Below, one piece after another: positions 1 through 6,163 of a stretch of DNA of 6,163 bases. The stretch comes from Prolixibacteraceae bacterium. GTDB taxonomy: Bacteria > Bacteroidota > Bacteroidia > Bacteroidales > Prolixibacteraceae. The stretch covers positions 1-6,163 of the forward strand of contig JAGYOI010000090.1 in NCBI GenBank assembly GCA_018399395.1, read 5' to 3'. The translations under genes and the position numbers were made by a program. Numbering within the stretch: position 1 is the stretch's first letter; every line of letters begins with the position of its first letter. Below the pieces are notes generated by a model. That model did no database searches. It saw only the letters and a list, made by a program, of their open reading frames with translations, and was not told where the DNA came from.

Positions 1-210
1 GCCCGTGGCTGCGCCGGGGTTTGCCGGATCGAATACCGCAAAGAATTTTTGCCATACATAATAGGCAGATGCAAAAACAAATAAAATAACCAGGGCCGTT
101 TTGTTAATGGTGCCGTTTAAGGTCATTTTTTCTTCTCCAGCGTATGTTCTTTGTGCTTTTTCGAATGTTTTTGCCCCGAAAATCGGGTTTGAAGTTTTTG
201 TTACGTTCAT
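1..210 (-). CDS. Bax inhibitor-1/YccA family membrane protein (N-terminal 70 residues, gene runs off left edge)
   Basis: The minus strand from the ATG at 208-210 stays open to the window edge for 70 codons. The translation begins MNVTKTSNPIFGAKTFEKA and continues with MTLNGTINKTALVILFVF. An Asn-Pro near the start, an intervening Phe, and then a 'MTxxGTxNKT' motif leading into the first membrane helix are typical of the YccA-like branch of the Bax inhibitor-1 family (BaxI_1), whose members are roughly 230-250 residues with about seven helices. One membrane segment is visible at about residues 38-56. The family sits in the inner membrane; its bacterial role is poorly defined (YccA of E. coli interacts with the protease FtsH). 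A purine-rich AAAAGGAT lies immediately before the ATG and is too close to be a good ribosome binding site. The gene follows the alkylation-repair gene in the same direction after a 74-base gap that holds a possible promoter of its own. The family call rests on the N-terminal motif only. Confidence 0.8.
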   Translation of the reverse strand, partial: MNVTKTSNPIFGAKTFEKAQRTYAGEEKMTLNGTINKTALVILFVFASAYYVWQKFFAVFDPANPGAATG

Positions 211-252
211 ATCCTTTTTTATTTTTGAACCGCAATTTGCTCAATAACTATG

Positions 253-260
253 CAAATTTG
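253..260 (-). promoter_or_regulatory. Possible -7 box of the Bax inhibitor gene promoter
   Basis: Read on the minus strand, CAAATTTG differs from the Bacteroidota -7 consensus TAnnTTTG only at its first base. It would place transcription start about 35 bases before the ATG at 210. Two CTGTTAAA octamers lie just upstream at 267-284, in the place where the -33 element would be expected. The box is palindromic and also forms part of a 7-base inverted repeat (234-240 with 252-258), so it could instead be an operator or chance AT-rich sequence. There is no clear TTG at -33. Confidence 0.3.
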
Positions 261-266
261 AAATGG

Positions 267-284
267 TTTAACAGTTTTTAACAG
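267..284 (-). repeat. Tandem CTGTTAAA octamers, 10-base period
   Basis: On the minus strand the octamer CTGTTAAA occurs twice with a two-base spacer (277-284 and 267-274), one helical turn apart. The pair lies immediately after the stop codon of the alkylation-repair gene and 57 to 74 bases before the Bax inhibitor start. The same octamer core recurs in the flippase/receptor intergenic region. It may be a regulator site or an upstream promoter element; no function is assigned. Confidence 0.4.
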
Positions 285-989
285 CTATGCCTTAATTAAA
301 TCAGTGAAATAACTGCTTGTGATTTCCTTATGTATTTCATTTCCAATTTCCCGGGCTTCTTCTTTTTCATTTTGTATTAGTTCGTTCGTGAAACTGACAC
401 AAAGCCCGTGCATTTTTTTACTTCGGCGTGCCATCTGACACATTGACCGGTGCAAAACTGTGTGCAGACGATTGTCTTTTGCCAGTGGGGGCAGAACATC
501 GAAAAAGCTTTCAAACATTTCATCAATGTCGTTTGTGGGTGCAACTGACAAGCGGCCCATCATGAGGATCCCTGCATATCTTACCAGGTGCTTTTTTCCG
601 CGGCACCATTCAAGGGCTTTAATAAATGCAAAGGGTGTTTCAGTGAAAAGGTTGGTGGCCATCTGTTCAATGATTTCGGTGTTCTCAGAGGTTTTTACCC
701 AAAAGTCCATTTGCTCTTCAGTAACTTTTGCCGGCTCATCAAGCATGGTTGCCAGTATCATTGTTTCGCGCCATTTTTTATTCCATAATTTAAGTGCCAG
801 CAAATGGTTTTTATCATATTGCCGGGCAAAGTTTTTTAAATCAACAATTGAGGCGCCATATGCTTTTTCGTATTTTATTCCCCTCTTTTCAAGACTTTCA
901 GCAGTTACCCCATTTTGCATAGGAGGTATAGCTGCAACTATTTTTTTAAATATATTTTCAGCTTCGGGATTGTCTAATAGTAATTCCAT
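285..989 (-). CDS. DNA alkylation repair protein, AlkC/AlkD-like HEAT-repeat family (probably divergent in its active site)
   Basis: A 234-residue protein, nearly all alpha-helical, in the size range of the DNA alkylation repair family (COG4912 / DNA_alkylation_repair), which are HEAT-repeat glycosylases that excise N3- and N7-alkylated purines. The family signature is visible as LALKLWNKKWRETMILATML (residues 64-83), followed by a VTEEQMDFWV helix (89-98) and the helix that carries the active site. In AlkD that helix has a W-D-x-x-D pattern; here the corresponding stretch reads N-T-E-I-I-E-Q (103-109), so the Trp appears as Thr104 and the catalytic Asp as Glu108. A second helix, ALEWCRGKKHLVRYAGILMM (125-144), matches the R-x-A-I-L helix of the family. 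I prefer the ATG at 989: a GGAAGG sits 13 bases upstream, and TTG at 1010 is the only longer in-frame option (241 residues). The gene starts 24 bases after the flippase stop and is probably cotranscribed with it. The family call is firm; glycosylase activity is uncertain. Confidence 0.85.
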   Translation of the reverse strand: MELLLDNPEAENIFKKIVAAIPPMQNGVTAESLEKRGIKYEKAYGASIVDLKNFARQYDKNHLLALKLWNKKWRETMILATMLDEPAKVTEEQMDFWVKTSENTEIIEQMATNLFTETPFAFIKALEWCRGKKHLVRYAGILMMGRLSVAPTNDIDEMFESFFDVLPPLAKDNRLHTVLHRSMCQMARRSKKMHGLCVSFTNELIQNEKEEAREIGNEIHKEITSSYFTDLIKA

Positions 990-1013
990 AGATTCAATTT
1001 TACCTTCCAAAAA

Positions 1014-2318
1014 TTATAGAATAAACTCGACTAAGATAAACGAAGTGATTAAAAGTATACTCATTATAGTGTATATTTTTACAGGTAGAATTTCAGAAGC
1101 CTTGATGTTCATAGTTTTACGCAGAACGGCTAACAGGTATATTTTTTCTACAAGATAAGCAATTACCGTGGCGTAAGCAACTCCAACAAACCCCATGATT
1201 CTTGCCAGCATAATGCTTAACGATACATTGATAAGAATTTCGAAGAATGAGGCCTGCATGATATACCGGTTCATTCTTTTTGCTGTAATTATGGTTTGGG
1301 GGAAGAGCAACCGGCTAATCAGCAGTAGTAAATAGATGTTGAAAATAGTTGCACTGGCTTTAAATTCAGGGTTGAACAGAATAGGAAACAGATGATGCGA
1401 TGTGAGCATCAAAACAATACTTAACGGGAACAGTGCCCAATGTAAGCGATAAACCTCCGATTTGAATTCGGCAAGCGGGGAAGCAATGTCTTTTTTTGTG
1501 AATCGTGATAACATGGCCATACTCAATGAATTACTCAGCAGTAATGCAAGCGGCAATTCGCGGGCACCATATTGAAAAATTGCAAAATCGTTAGGCGAAA
1601 ATTGTGAGGTGATGATAAAACCATCGATATAACGGGCCGATGAACTCAATAGCGTTGAAAGTACCAGCGGATAACCATACCGGATATATTCTTTTAAAAA
1701 TTGAGCGTTTAACGAAACTTGTGCATTGTTTATCAATATGATTAAAAGCCACAAATACCGGATTACAGATACACCCAGTAACCCATACAAAATTGTTTCG
1801 AGGCCAAATCCTAGAAATGGGGGGATGCCTACAGCGGCAATTTGCAGGGCAAAAATAATGATGGCATAAACGACTATCTTTTTCGGGCGGTCTTTTAGCA
1901 GATACACATATTCAACCATTAAGGCTGGACTGTTAAATAAAATGTAAAGAGCCAGCACACCCGGTAAGGGTACCTTGTTGCCGTTGAGTAACAGTTGTGA
2001 TACGCCATCGCTGAGGAAGAAAACCGATACGGCTGCCAATATGGACAGTGCAGATAGAAGCAGGAATATGTTGAAAAGTAACGCCGGGCGTTCTTCTTCC
2101 TTTTTTTCGCTCCAGGTGGGCATGAGCACTTTCAGAAAGCCATTTACCCAGAAAAATGTAAAGGCACCGGCGATAAGCACAAAGGTCTCGTAATGACCAA
2201 TGTCGGTTTGGCTAATGCCCGATTTTGAAAGCAGTATTCCTATTAAAAAAAGTGCGCCGTAGCGTGCTAGTTGAAAGAACTGCAACGCGTTAACACCTTT
2301 GATGTTTGTTTTTTTCAA
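1014..2318 (-). CDS. Wzx-like oligosaccharide/polysaccharide flippase (MOP superfamily), TTG start
   Basis: A 434-residue integral inner-membrane protein with about 12 hydrophobic helices (roughly 12-32, 43-66, 80-103, 117-141, 146-166, 172-196, 214-236, 252-272, 293-313, 324-342, 353-373, 377-398 and 412-432; the exact count may vary by one). The opening LQFFQLARYGALFLIGILLSK, then a long two-helix repeat pattern, a GARELP-type segment near 251 and short basic loops resemble the polysaccharide biosynthesis/flippase family (MurJ/Wzx/MATE-like), which moves lipid-linked glycans to the periplasmic face. The substrate cannot be told, and no glycosyltransferase gene is adjacent. Translation must begin at TTG 2316-2318: an in-frame stop lies about 40 bases upstream, no ATG intervenes, and the first internal Met (residue 66) would delete the first two helices. 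A TAnnTTTG box ends 23 bases upstream, which agrees with this start. It is followed after 24 bases by the alkylation-repair gene, giving a likely two-gene transcript. Confidence 0.88.
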   Translation of the reverse strand: MKKTNIKGVNALQFFQLARYGALFLIGILLSKSGISQTDIGHYETFVLIAGAFTFFWVNGFLKVLMPTWSEKKEEERPALLFNIFLLLSALSILAAVSVFFLSDGVSQLLLNGNKVPLPGVLALYILFNSPALMVEYVYLLKDRPKKIVVYAIIIFALQIAAVGIPPFLGFGLETILYGLLGVSVIRYLWLLIILINNAQVSLNAQFLKEYIRYGYPLVLSTLLSSSARYIDGFIITSQFSPNDFAIFQYGARELPLALLLSNSLSMAMLSRFTKKDIASPLAEFKSEVYRLHWALFPLSIVLMLTSHHLFPILFNPEFKASATIFNIYLLLLISRLLFPQTIITAKRMNRYIMQASFFEILINVSLSIMLARIMGFVGVAYATVIAYLVEKIYLLAVLRKTMNIKASEILPVKIYTIMSILLITSFILVEFIL

Positions 2319-2341
2319 GATTGTCAGCTTTAATGATGTTA

Positions 2342-2349
2342 CAAATGTA
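2342..2349 (-). promoter_or_regulatory. Bacteroidota-type -7 promoter box (TACATTTG) for the flippase gene
   Basis: On the minus strand TACATTTG matches the Bacteroidota sigma-ABfr -7 consensus TAnnTTTG exactly. Transcription would start near 2335, giving a leader of about 17 bases before the TTG start codon at 2318. At the -33 distance the sequence is TTTTAACA (2367-2374) and not a clear TTG, so the -33 element is imperfect. The box's placement, short leader and divergent location support it; no measured start site is available. Confidence 0.55.
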
Positions 2350-2355
2350 GTAATC

Positions 2356-2374
2356 TGTTAAAATAATGTTAAAA
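2356..2374 (+). repeat. Tandem TGTTAAAA octamers, 11-base period, in the divergent promoter region
   Basis: TGTTAAAA occurs at 2356-2363 and again at 2367-2374, separated by TAA, so the copies sit on the same helix face. They span from just upstream of the flippase -7 box to its -33 position, and lie about 95 to 113 bases upstream of the receptor ATG. The arrangement would suit a regulator binding site or promoter-spacer sequence. It could also be chance in AT-rich DNA. Confidence 0.4.
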
Positions 2375-2468
2375 GCGGGAATAAAAAAAAACTTCATTAA
2401 ACGATTTCATGTTATGCAAGTCAAAAAGGGCGTTCAGGAGTTTAGAAAAGATTTATAGATTAGAAAAT

Positions 2469-4943
2469 ATGAAAAGAATTGGAAGTTTAATTTTACTGTT
2501 GTTTAGTGTTGCGTTATTATTTGCCCAGCCCATGGTTGAAAATGTTGATCCGGAGTCTTCTTCAGCTGCCAAACGTGGCGTTGTAAAAGGCAAAGTAATA
2601 GAGCAGGGCAGTTCAGTATTGCTTGAATATGCGAATGTTGCCCTTTACCGTTTGCCCGACTCAACATTGGCTGGTGGTGCCATAGCTGGTGCCGACGGAC
2701 GTTTTAAGGTAGACGGTTTGAAGCCGGGGAATTATTATCTCGATGCAAAATTTATAGGTTACGAGCACACCAAACAAGGCAATATTGAAATTAGCAAAGA
2801 TAACCCTGAAGTGGATTTAGGTATTGTTGAGCTGGTTCCGGCATCAGAGAACCTTCAAGAAGTAAACGTTTTTGCGCAGGACAAGCCCATTGCTTATGAC
2901 ATTGATAAAAAGGTTGTTGACCCAAGTCAATTTCCAACAACCGCAGGGGGTACAGCAACCGATGTACTGGCCAATACACCTTCAGTTGTTGTTGATATAG
3001 AGGGAAATGTAACCATGCGGGGAAGCTCAAATTTTACTGTTTTGATAGACGGGCGGCCAACACCCTTCGAAGCAGCCGATGCATTGGATCAAATACCGGC
3101 CAGTACAATCCGTAACATCGAAATTATCACCAATCCTTCGGCAAAGTACGACCCCGATGGAAATGCCGGTATTATTAATATCAATACCAAAAAAAGTAAA
3201 CTGACCGGGGTGAGTGGAATTGTAAACGCATCAACCGATACAAGAGGTTCAATGTCGGGCGATTTCTTACTGAATTTGAAAAATGAAAAATTCAACTTTT
3301 TTGTAAACGGAAACCTGCAAGATCGTCAAAGAGAAGGGGAATACAGTAGTATTAATAAAACTTTCGAGACAAATGATACCATTTTTACGATATCCGATGG
3401 CTATAACAACCGTGCAAGGAAAGGATGGTCGCTAAAAACGGGTTTTGATTATTATATCAACGACTATAACACTTTAACATTCAGTATTGGTGGAAACAGC
3501 CGTAGTAGTGAATCTGACAGATGGTCGGACACGCACGAATATTCTTCGGAATACGATTTAAAATCGTCCACTAATTCGCTTGGTGACCGTAGTGGAAAAG
3601 AGTTGTCGATGACGCTCGACTATCAGAAAAAATTTGATAATGAGGATCAGGAATTTACTGCTTACATTTATTACGAAACAGGTAACGGAGAGGATTATTC
3701 ATTGTACAATCGTTATTTTGGAGCGGATGCTGATAGCTTAATTGACGGGCAGATAAATTGGGAAGCCGGCGATGATCAGCAATTTCGTGTTAAAGCCGAT
3801 TATGTGCATCCGTTTACAGATAATATGAAGCTCGAAACCGGTTATCAGTTGCGTATTAACCGCGATAACGAGTGGAACGATGTACATTGGTATTCCGGTG
3901 TGGACGAGAGTGATTATGAGCCATCGGAAGACTCGGAGTATTATTCCGACACGTATTTTATGCGCGACATCCATTCGTTGTATACAACGTTTAGTAATTC
4001 GGGAAATATTTTTGGTTATCAATTAGGGTTGCGTACCGAATATACCAACCGTTCGCTTGAATACAGCCGTGAAACAGAGCCAACAACAATTGAAAGATGG
4101 GACTTTTTCCCGACCCTGCATTTATCGTTTCAGTTACCGGCCGAGCAGCAGGTTATTGCCAGTTATTCGCGACGCATCGACCGTCCCCGCGGTTATTACC
4201 TCGAACCTTTTATAACTTATGTTGATGCTTACAATGTTCGAAAAGGTAATCCGGGAATTGAGCCTGAATATATCGATTCCTACGAGTTGGGTTATCAAAA
4301 GCAACTGGGTAAAGGATTTGCTTCGGCCGAAATATACCATCGTAAAACGAATAATAAAATTGAACGCTTAACGAGTGTTTATGAAGGCAATGTGATGATG
4401 GGCACCGTTGATAATATCGGTGTTGATTATTCAACCGGTCTTGAGTTAATGTTGAACACGAACCCAACAGACTGGTGGATGTTGAACCTGATGGGTAATG
4501 CTTATCATTATAAGGTTGATGGCGATTTGTATGGAGATAATACCAGTCAGGAAAGTTTCAACTGGCATACCCGTATCAGCAATACCTTCACCATAACCCC
4601 AACAACTAAATTACAGTTCGATGCTATGTACCATAGCCCGTCTGTTACAGTTCAGGGTACACGCGAAGGGTTTATGTTTTCAAATTTTGCAGTGCGTCAG
4701 GATTTGCTCAACAAAAAACTTAACCTGACCCTGTCGGTATTCGACTTGTTCAATACAGCTAAATTCGGTCATGTTAACGAAGGACCAAGTTTTTATTCAT
4801 CGCGTAATTTCGATATAAAATCGCCGGTAGTTTCGTTAACACTTTCATATAAAATAAATAACTACCGTCAGAACAGACAGCAAGGTGGTCAGGGTCAGGG
4901 CGGAGGCATGATGGAAGGCGGCATGGACGGTGGTGAGTTCTAA
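2469..4943 (+). CDS. TonB-dependent receptor-like outer-membrane beta-barrel protein (OMP_b-brl type)
   Basis: An 824-residue outer-membrane protein. The ATG at 2469 is chosen because MKRIGSLILLLFSVALLFAQ is a complete signal peptide starting there; the upstream in-frame ATG at 2409 would put 20 charged residues in front of it. After the signal comes a carboxypeptidase-regulatory-like beta-sandwich (about 37-122; GVVKGKVI, then ADGRFKVDGLKPGNYYL), a TonB-box-like LQEVNVFA (129-136), and a plug domain (about 140-245) with the typical TPSVVVDIEGNVTMRGSSNF, LIDGRP and NPSAKYDPDGNAGIININTK. The rest to about 799 is a beta-barrel with alternating aromatic strands and the KGNPGIEPEYIDSYELGYQ motif of this family. 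A 25-residue Gly/Gln/Met-rich tail follows the last strand. Such receptors import or sense a ligand using TonB energy, but the substrate is unknown. There is no SusD-like partner gene next to it, so it is not a normal SusC/D glycan locus. It is transcribed divergently from the flippase and convergently with the pyrophosphatase. No clear -7 box or ribosome binding site was found. Confidence 0.94.
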   Translation: MKRIGSLILLLFSVALLFAQPMVENVDPESSSAAKRGVVKGKVIEQGSSVLLEYANVALYRLPDSTLAGGAIAGADGRFKVDGLKPGNYYLDAKFIGYEHTKQGNIEISKDNPEVDLGIVELVPASENLQEVNVFAQDKPIAYDIDKKVVDPSQFPTTAGGTATDVLANTPSVVVDIEGNVTMRGSSNFTVLIDGRPTPFEAADALDQIPASTIRNIEIITNPSAKYDPDGNAGIININTKKSKLTGVSGIVNASTDTRGSMSGDFLLNLKNEKFNFFVNGNLQDRQREGEYSSINKTFETNDTIFTISDGYNNRARKGWSLKTGFDYYINDYNTLTFSIGGNSRSSESDRWSDTHEYSSEYDLKSSTNSLGDRSGKELSMTLDYQKKFDNEDQEFTAYIYYETGNGEDYSLYNRYFGADADSLIDGQINWEAGDDQQFRVKADYVHPFTDNMKLETGYQLRINRDNEWNDVHWYSGVDESDYEPSEDSEYYSDTYFMRDIHSLYTTFSNSGNIFGYQLGLRTEYTNRSLEYSRETEPTTIERWDFFPTLHLSFQLPAEQQVIASYSRRIDRPRGYYLEPFITYVDAYNVRKGNPGIEPEYIDSYELGYQKQLGKGFASAEIYHRKTNNKIERLTSVYEGNVMMGTVDNIGVDYSTGLELMLNTNPTDWWMLNLMGNAYHYKVDGDLYGDNTSQESFNWHTRISNTFTITPTTKLQFDAMYHSPSVTVQGTREGFMFSNFAVRQDLLNKKLNLTLSVFDLFNTAKFGHVNEGPSFYSSRNFDIKSPVVSLTLSYKINNYRQNRQQGGQGQGGGMMEGGMDGGEF

Positions 4944-5009
4944 GTTGCAGTTAAAGTTTAATCAAAATACATGTTATGAATTTAAAAGCTGCCCGGTTTT
5001 GGATGGCTT

Positions 5010-5046
5010 AAAAAAAAAGGCTGTAAAGAAAAATCCTTACAGCCTT
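5010..5046 (-). terminator. Intrinsic terminator of the membrane pyrophosphatase gene
   Basis: A perfect 10-base-pair stem, AAGGCTGTAA (5017-5026) with TTACAGCCTT (5037-5046), encloses a 10-base loop. On the minus strand the stem runs straight into a tract of nine T (complement of 5010-5018, partly pairing with the stem base). It begins 21 bases beyond the pyrophosphatase stop codon at 5068-5070. On the plus strand the hairpin is followed by mixed sequence with no T tract, so it is at best a weak terminator for the convergent receptor gene, and no other terminator for that gene is visible in 4944-5067. Confidence 0.88.
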
Positions 5047-5067
5047 GAAATGAAATTATATGTGTTT

Positions 5068-6163
5068 TTAGAATATACTAAAAGCAACGGTAACCCCCGA
5101 CATAACAACTGATACCATAGTCATCAGTTTTATCAAAATGTTGAGTGAAGGGCCTGACGTATCTTTAAAAGGGTCTCCCACAGTGTCGCCAACTACACTC
5201 GCTTTGTGTGTTTCAGAGTTTTTGCCACCATAGTTTCCTTTTTCAACGTATTTTTTTGCATTATCCCAGGCACCACCTGCGTTGTTAAGCATAATAGCCA
5301 GTGTGAATCCGGTAGTAAGCGTACCCATCAGTAGGCCAACTACACCGGCAACTCCAAATACCAAACCAACAACAACTGGTACTGTAATAGCAAGTAATGA
5401 TGGGAAAACCATTTCTTTTTGAGCTCCTTTAGTTGAAATGGCAACGCATTTTGCATACTCTGGTTTTGTTTCGCCTGTGAGTATGCCCGGCATCTCCTTG
5501 AACTGACGGCGGACTTCATCAACCATGTCGCCCGCTGCACGTCCTACGGCTTTCATCGTAATGGCACTAAATACAAACGACATCATGGCGCCGAGGAACA
5601 GGCCGCCAAGTAACATTGGGTTGAACAGTGAAAGGTCGTAGTAAGAAGAAAAGTCGAGCAAAGATGCTTCTGTAATTACAACTTGCCTTGCGCCTTCAAC
5701 AACGGTTTCCGAACCATCCATTATAAACTGGATGCCGTTTTGAACCATTGGTTCTCCCTGATGAATCAAATCTTTTATCCAAATTTTTACTTCTTCCATA
5801 TAGGCTGCCAGAAGGGCCATGGCTGTTAAGGCAGCTGAGCCAATAGCAAAACCTTTGCCTGTTGCTGCGGTTGTGTTACCAAGGGCATCGAGCGCGTCGG
5901 TACGTTCGCGTACTTCGGGTGGAAGTTCGCTCATCTCGGCGTTGCCACCAGCATTGTCGGCAATCGGGCCAAAGGCGTCAGTAGCTAAAGTGATACCAAG
6001 CGTTGAAAGCATACCTACAGCAGCAAATCCGATTCCGTAAACACCGGCTGCAAAATTTGTGAACCCACCGGCAAAGCCATAAGCTCCAATGATACCACCC
6101 ACAATAGTTACAACCGGAAGCCAAGTTGAGATCATTCCGGTGGCTATACCATCGATAATTGTT
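5068..6163 (-). CDS. hppA: Membrane-bound K+-dependent pyrophosphatase (Na+ and/or H+ pump), C-terminal 365 residues
   Basis: The frame is open to the right edge, so only the C-terminal half of a protein normally about 700-740 residues long is present. It is unmistakably an ion-pumping membrane pyrophosphatase, which couples hydrolysis of pyrophosphate to export of Na+ or H+ across the inner membrane. Visible active-site and gate motifs are DAFGPIADNAGGNAEM (5932-5979), NNAGGAWDNAKKYVE (5242-5286) and GDTVGDPFKDTSGPSLNILI (5131-5190), whose Asp and Lys residues bind Mg2+-pyrophosphate. The motif GNTTAATGKG (5851-5880) has Ala and Gly where K+-independent enzymes carry Lys and Thr, so this is the K+-dependent class. 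That class includes Na+, H+ and dual Na+/H+ pumps; the residues that separate them lie in the missing N-terminal half. About 58 residues separate two helices at 5626-5799, longer than in compact homologues. The gene ends in its own intrinsic terminator and is convergent with the receptor gene. Confidence 0.96.
   Translation of the reverse strand, partial: TIIDGIATGMISTWLPVVTIVGGIIGAYGFAGGFTNFAAGVYGIGFAAVGMLSTLGITLATDAFGPIADNAGGNAEMSELPPEVRERTDALDALGNTTAATGKGFAIGSAALTAMALLAAYMEEVKIWIKDLIHQGEPMVQNGIQFIMDGSETVVEGARQVVITEASLLDFSSYYDLSLFNPMLLGGLFLGAMMSFVFSAITMKAVGRAAGDMVDEVRRQFKEMPGILTGETKPEYAKCVAISTKGAQKEMVFPSLLAITVPVVVGLVFGVAGVVGLLMGTLTTGFTLAIMLNNAGGAWDNAKKYVEKGNYGGKNSETHKASVVGDTVGDPFKDTSGPSLNILIKLMTMVSVVMSGVTVAFSIF

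Noticed and set aside
460..1158. 232-codon plus-strand open frame antisense to the alkylation-repair gene and the end of the flippase
   Set aside because: The opposite strand has a clear family match and an operon layout. The plus-strand translation is Ser/Phe/Ile-rich with no recognisable domain, and it crosses the junction of two real genes.
2414..2458. 14-codon frame upstream of the receptor, as a possible leader peptide
   Set aside because: It has no ribosome binding site, no regulatory codon run and no attenuator hairpin after it; short frames like this are expected by chance.
2409..2468. Longer start for the receptor at ATG 2409
   Set aside because: It would add 20 basic, non-hydrophobic residues in front of a complete signal peptide that starts with its own Met at 2469.
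2469..4943. SusC-type glycan-uptake system
   Set aside because: No SusD-like lipoprotein gene follows; the next gene is the convergent pyrophosphatase. The barrel motifs fit the OMP_b-brl group better than SusC.
4986..5010. Hairpin AAGC...GCTT after the receptor gene as its terminator
   Set aside because: The stem has only four clean outer pairs followed by wobbles and a mismatch, and on the plus strand it is followed by A residues and not by T residues.
4930..5112. 60-codon plus-strand frame overlapping the receptor 3' end
   Set aside because: It runs through the terminator hairpin and into the antisense of the pyrophosphatase gene, with no domain or start signal.

Overview
The window looks like ordinary chromosomal DNA from a member of the Bacteroidota. 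Three things point there: an outer-membrane receptor of the OMP_b-brl type with an N-terminal carboxypeptidase-regulatory-like domain, a perfect TAnnTTTG promoter box, and weak or absent Shine-Dalgarno sequences in an AT-rich background. A marine or sediment Marinilabiliales/Prolixibacteraceae-like lineage would fit, but that is an impression from protein style and not something the sequence proves.

Layout from left to right: (1) 1-210, minus strand, the 5' end of a Bax inhibitor-1/YccA-family membrane protein that runs off the left edge. (2) 285-989, minus, a DNA alkylation repair (AlkC/AlkD-type HEAT-repeat) protein. (3) 1014-2318, minus, a Wzx-like MOP-superfamily polysaccharide flippase that reads into gene 2 with almost no gap, so the two are probably one transcript. 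(4) 2319-2468, a divergent intergenic region with a good promoter box for the flippase. (5) 2469-4943, plus, a TonB-dependent-receptor-like outer-membrane beta-barrel protein with signal peptide. (6) 5010-5046, a strong intrinsic terminator serving the next gene. (7) 5068-6163, minus, the C-terminal half of a K+-dependent membrane-bound pyrophosphatase, cut by the right edge and convergent with the receptor gene.

The genes do not form an obvious pathway. The flippase and the alkylation-repair gene form a small two-gene unit of unrelated functions. The receptor is a stand-alone divergent gene, and the pyrophosphatase is an energy-conservation housekeeping gene with its own terminator. No RNA gene, mobile element, CRISPR array or long repeat was seen, and no non-coding stretch exceeds about 150 bases. 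I see no convincing novel system. The points most worth a second look are the altered active-site region of the AlkD-like protein, the paired GTTAA-type boxes at two promoters, and the enlarged loop in the pyrophosphatase.
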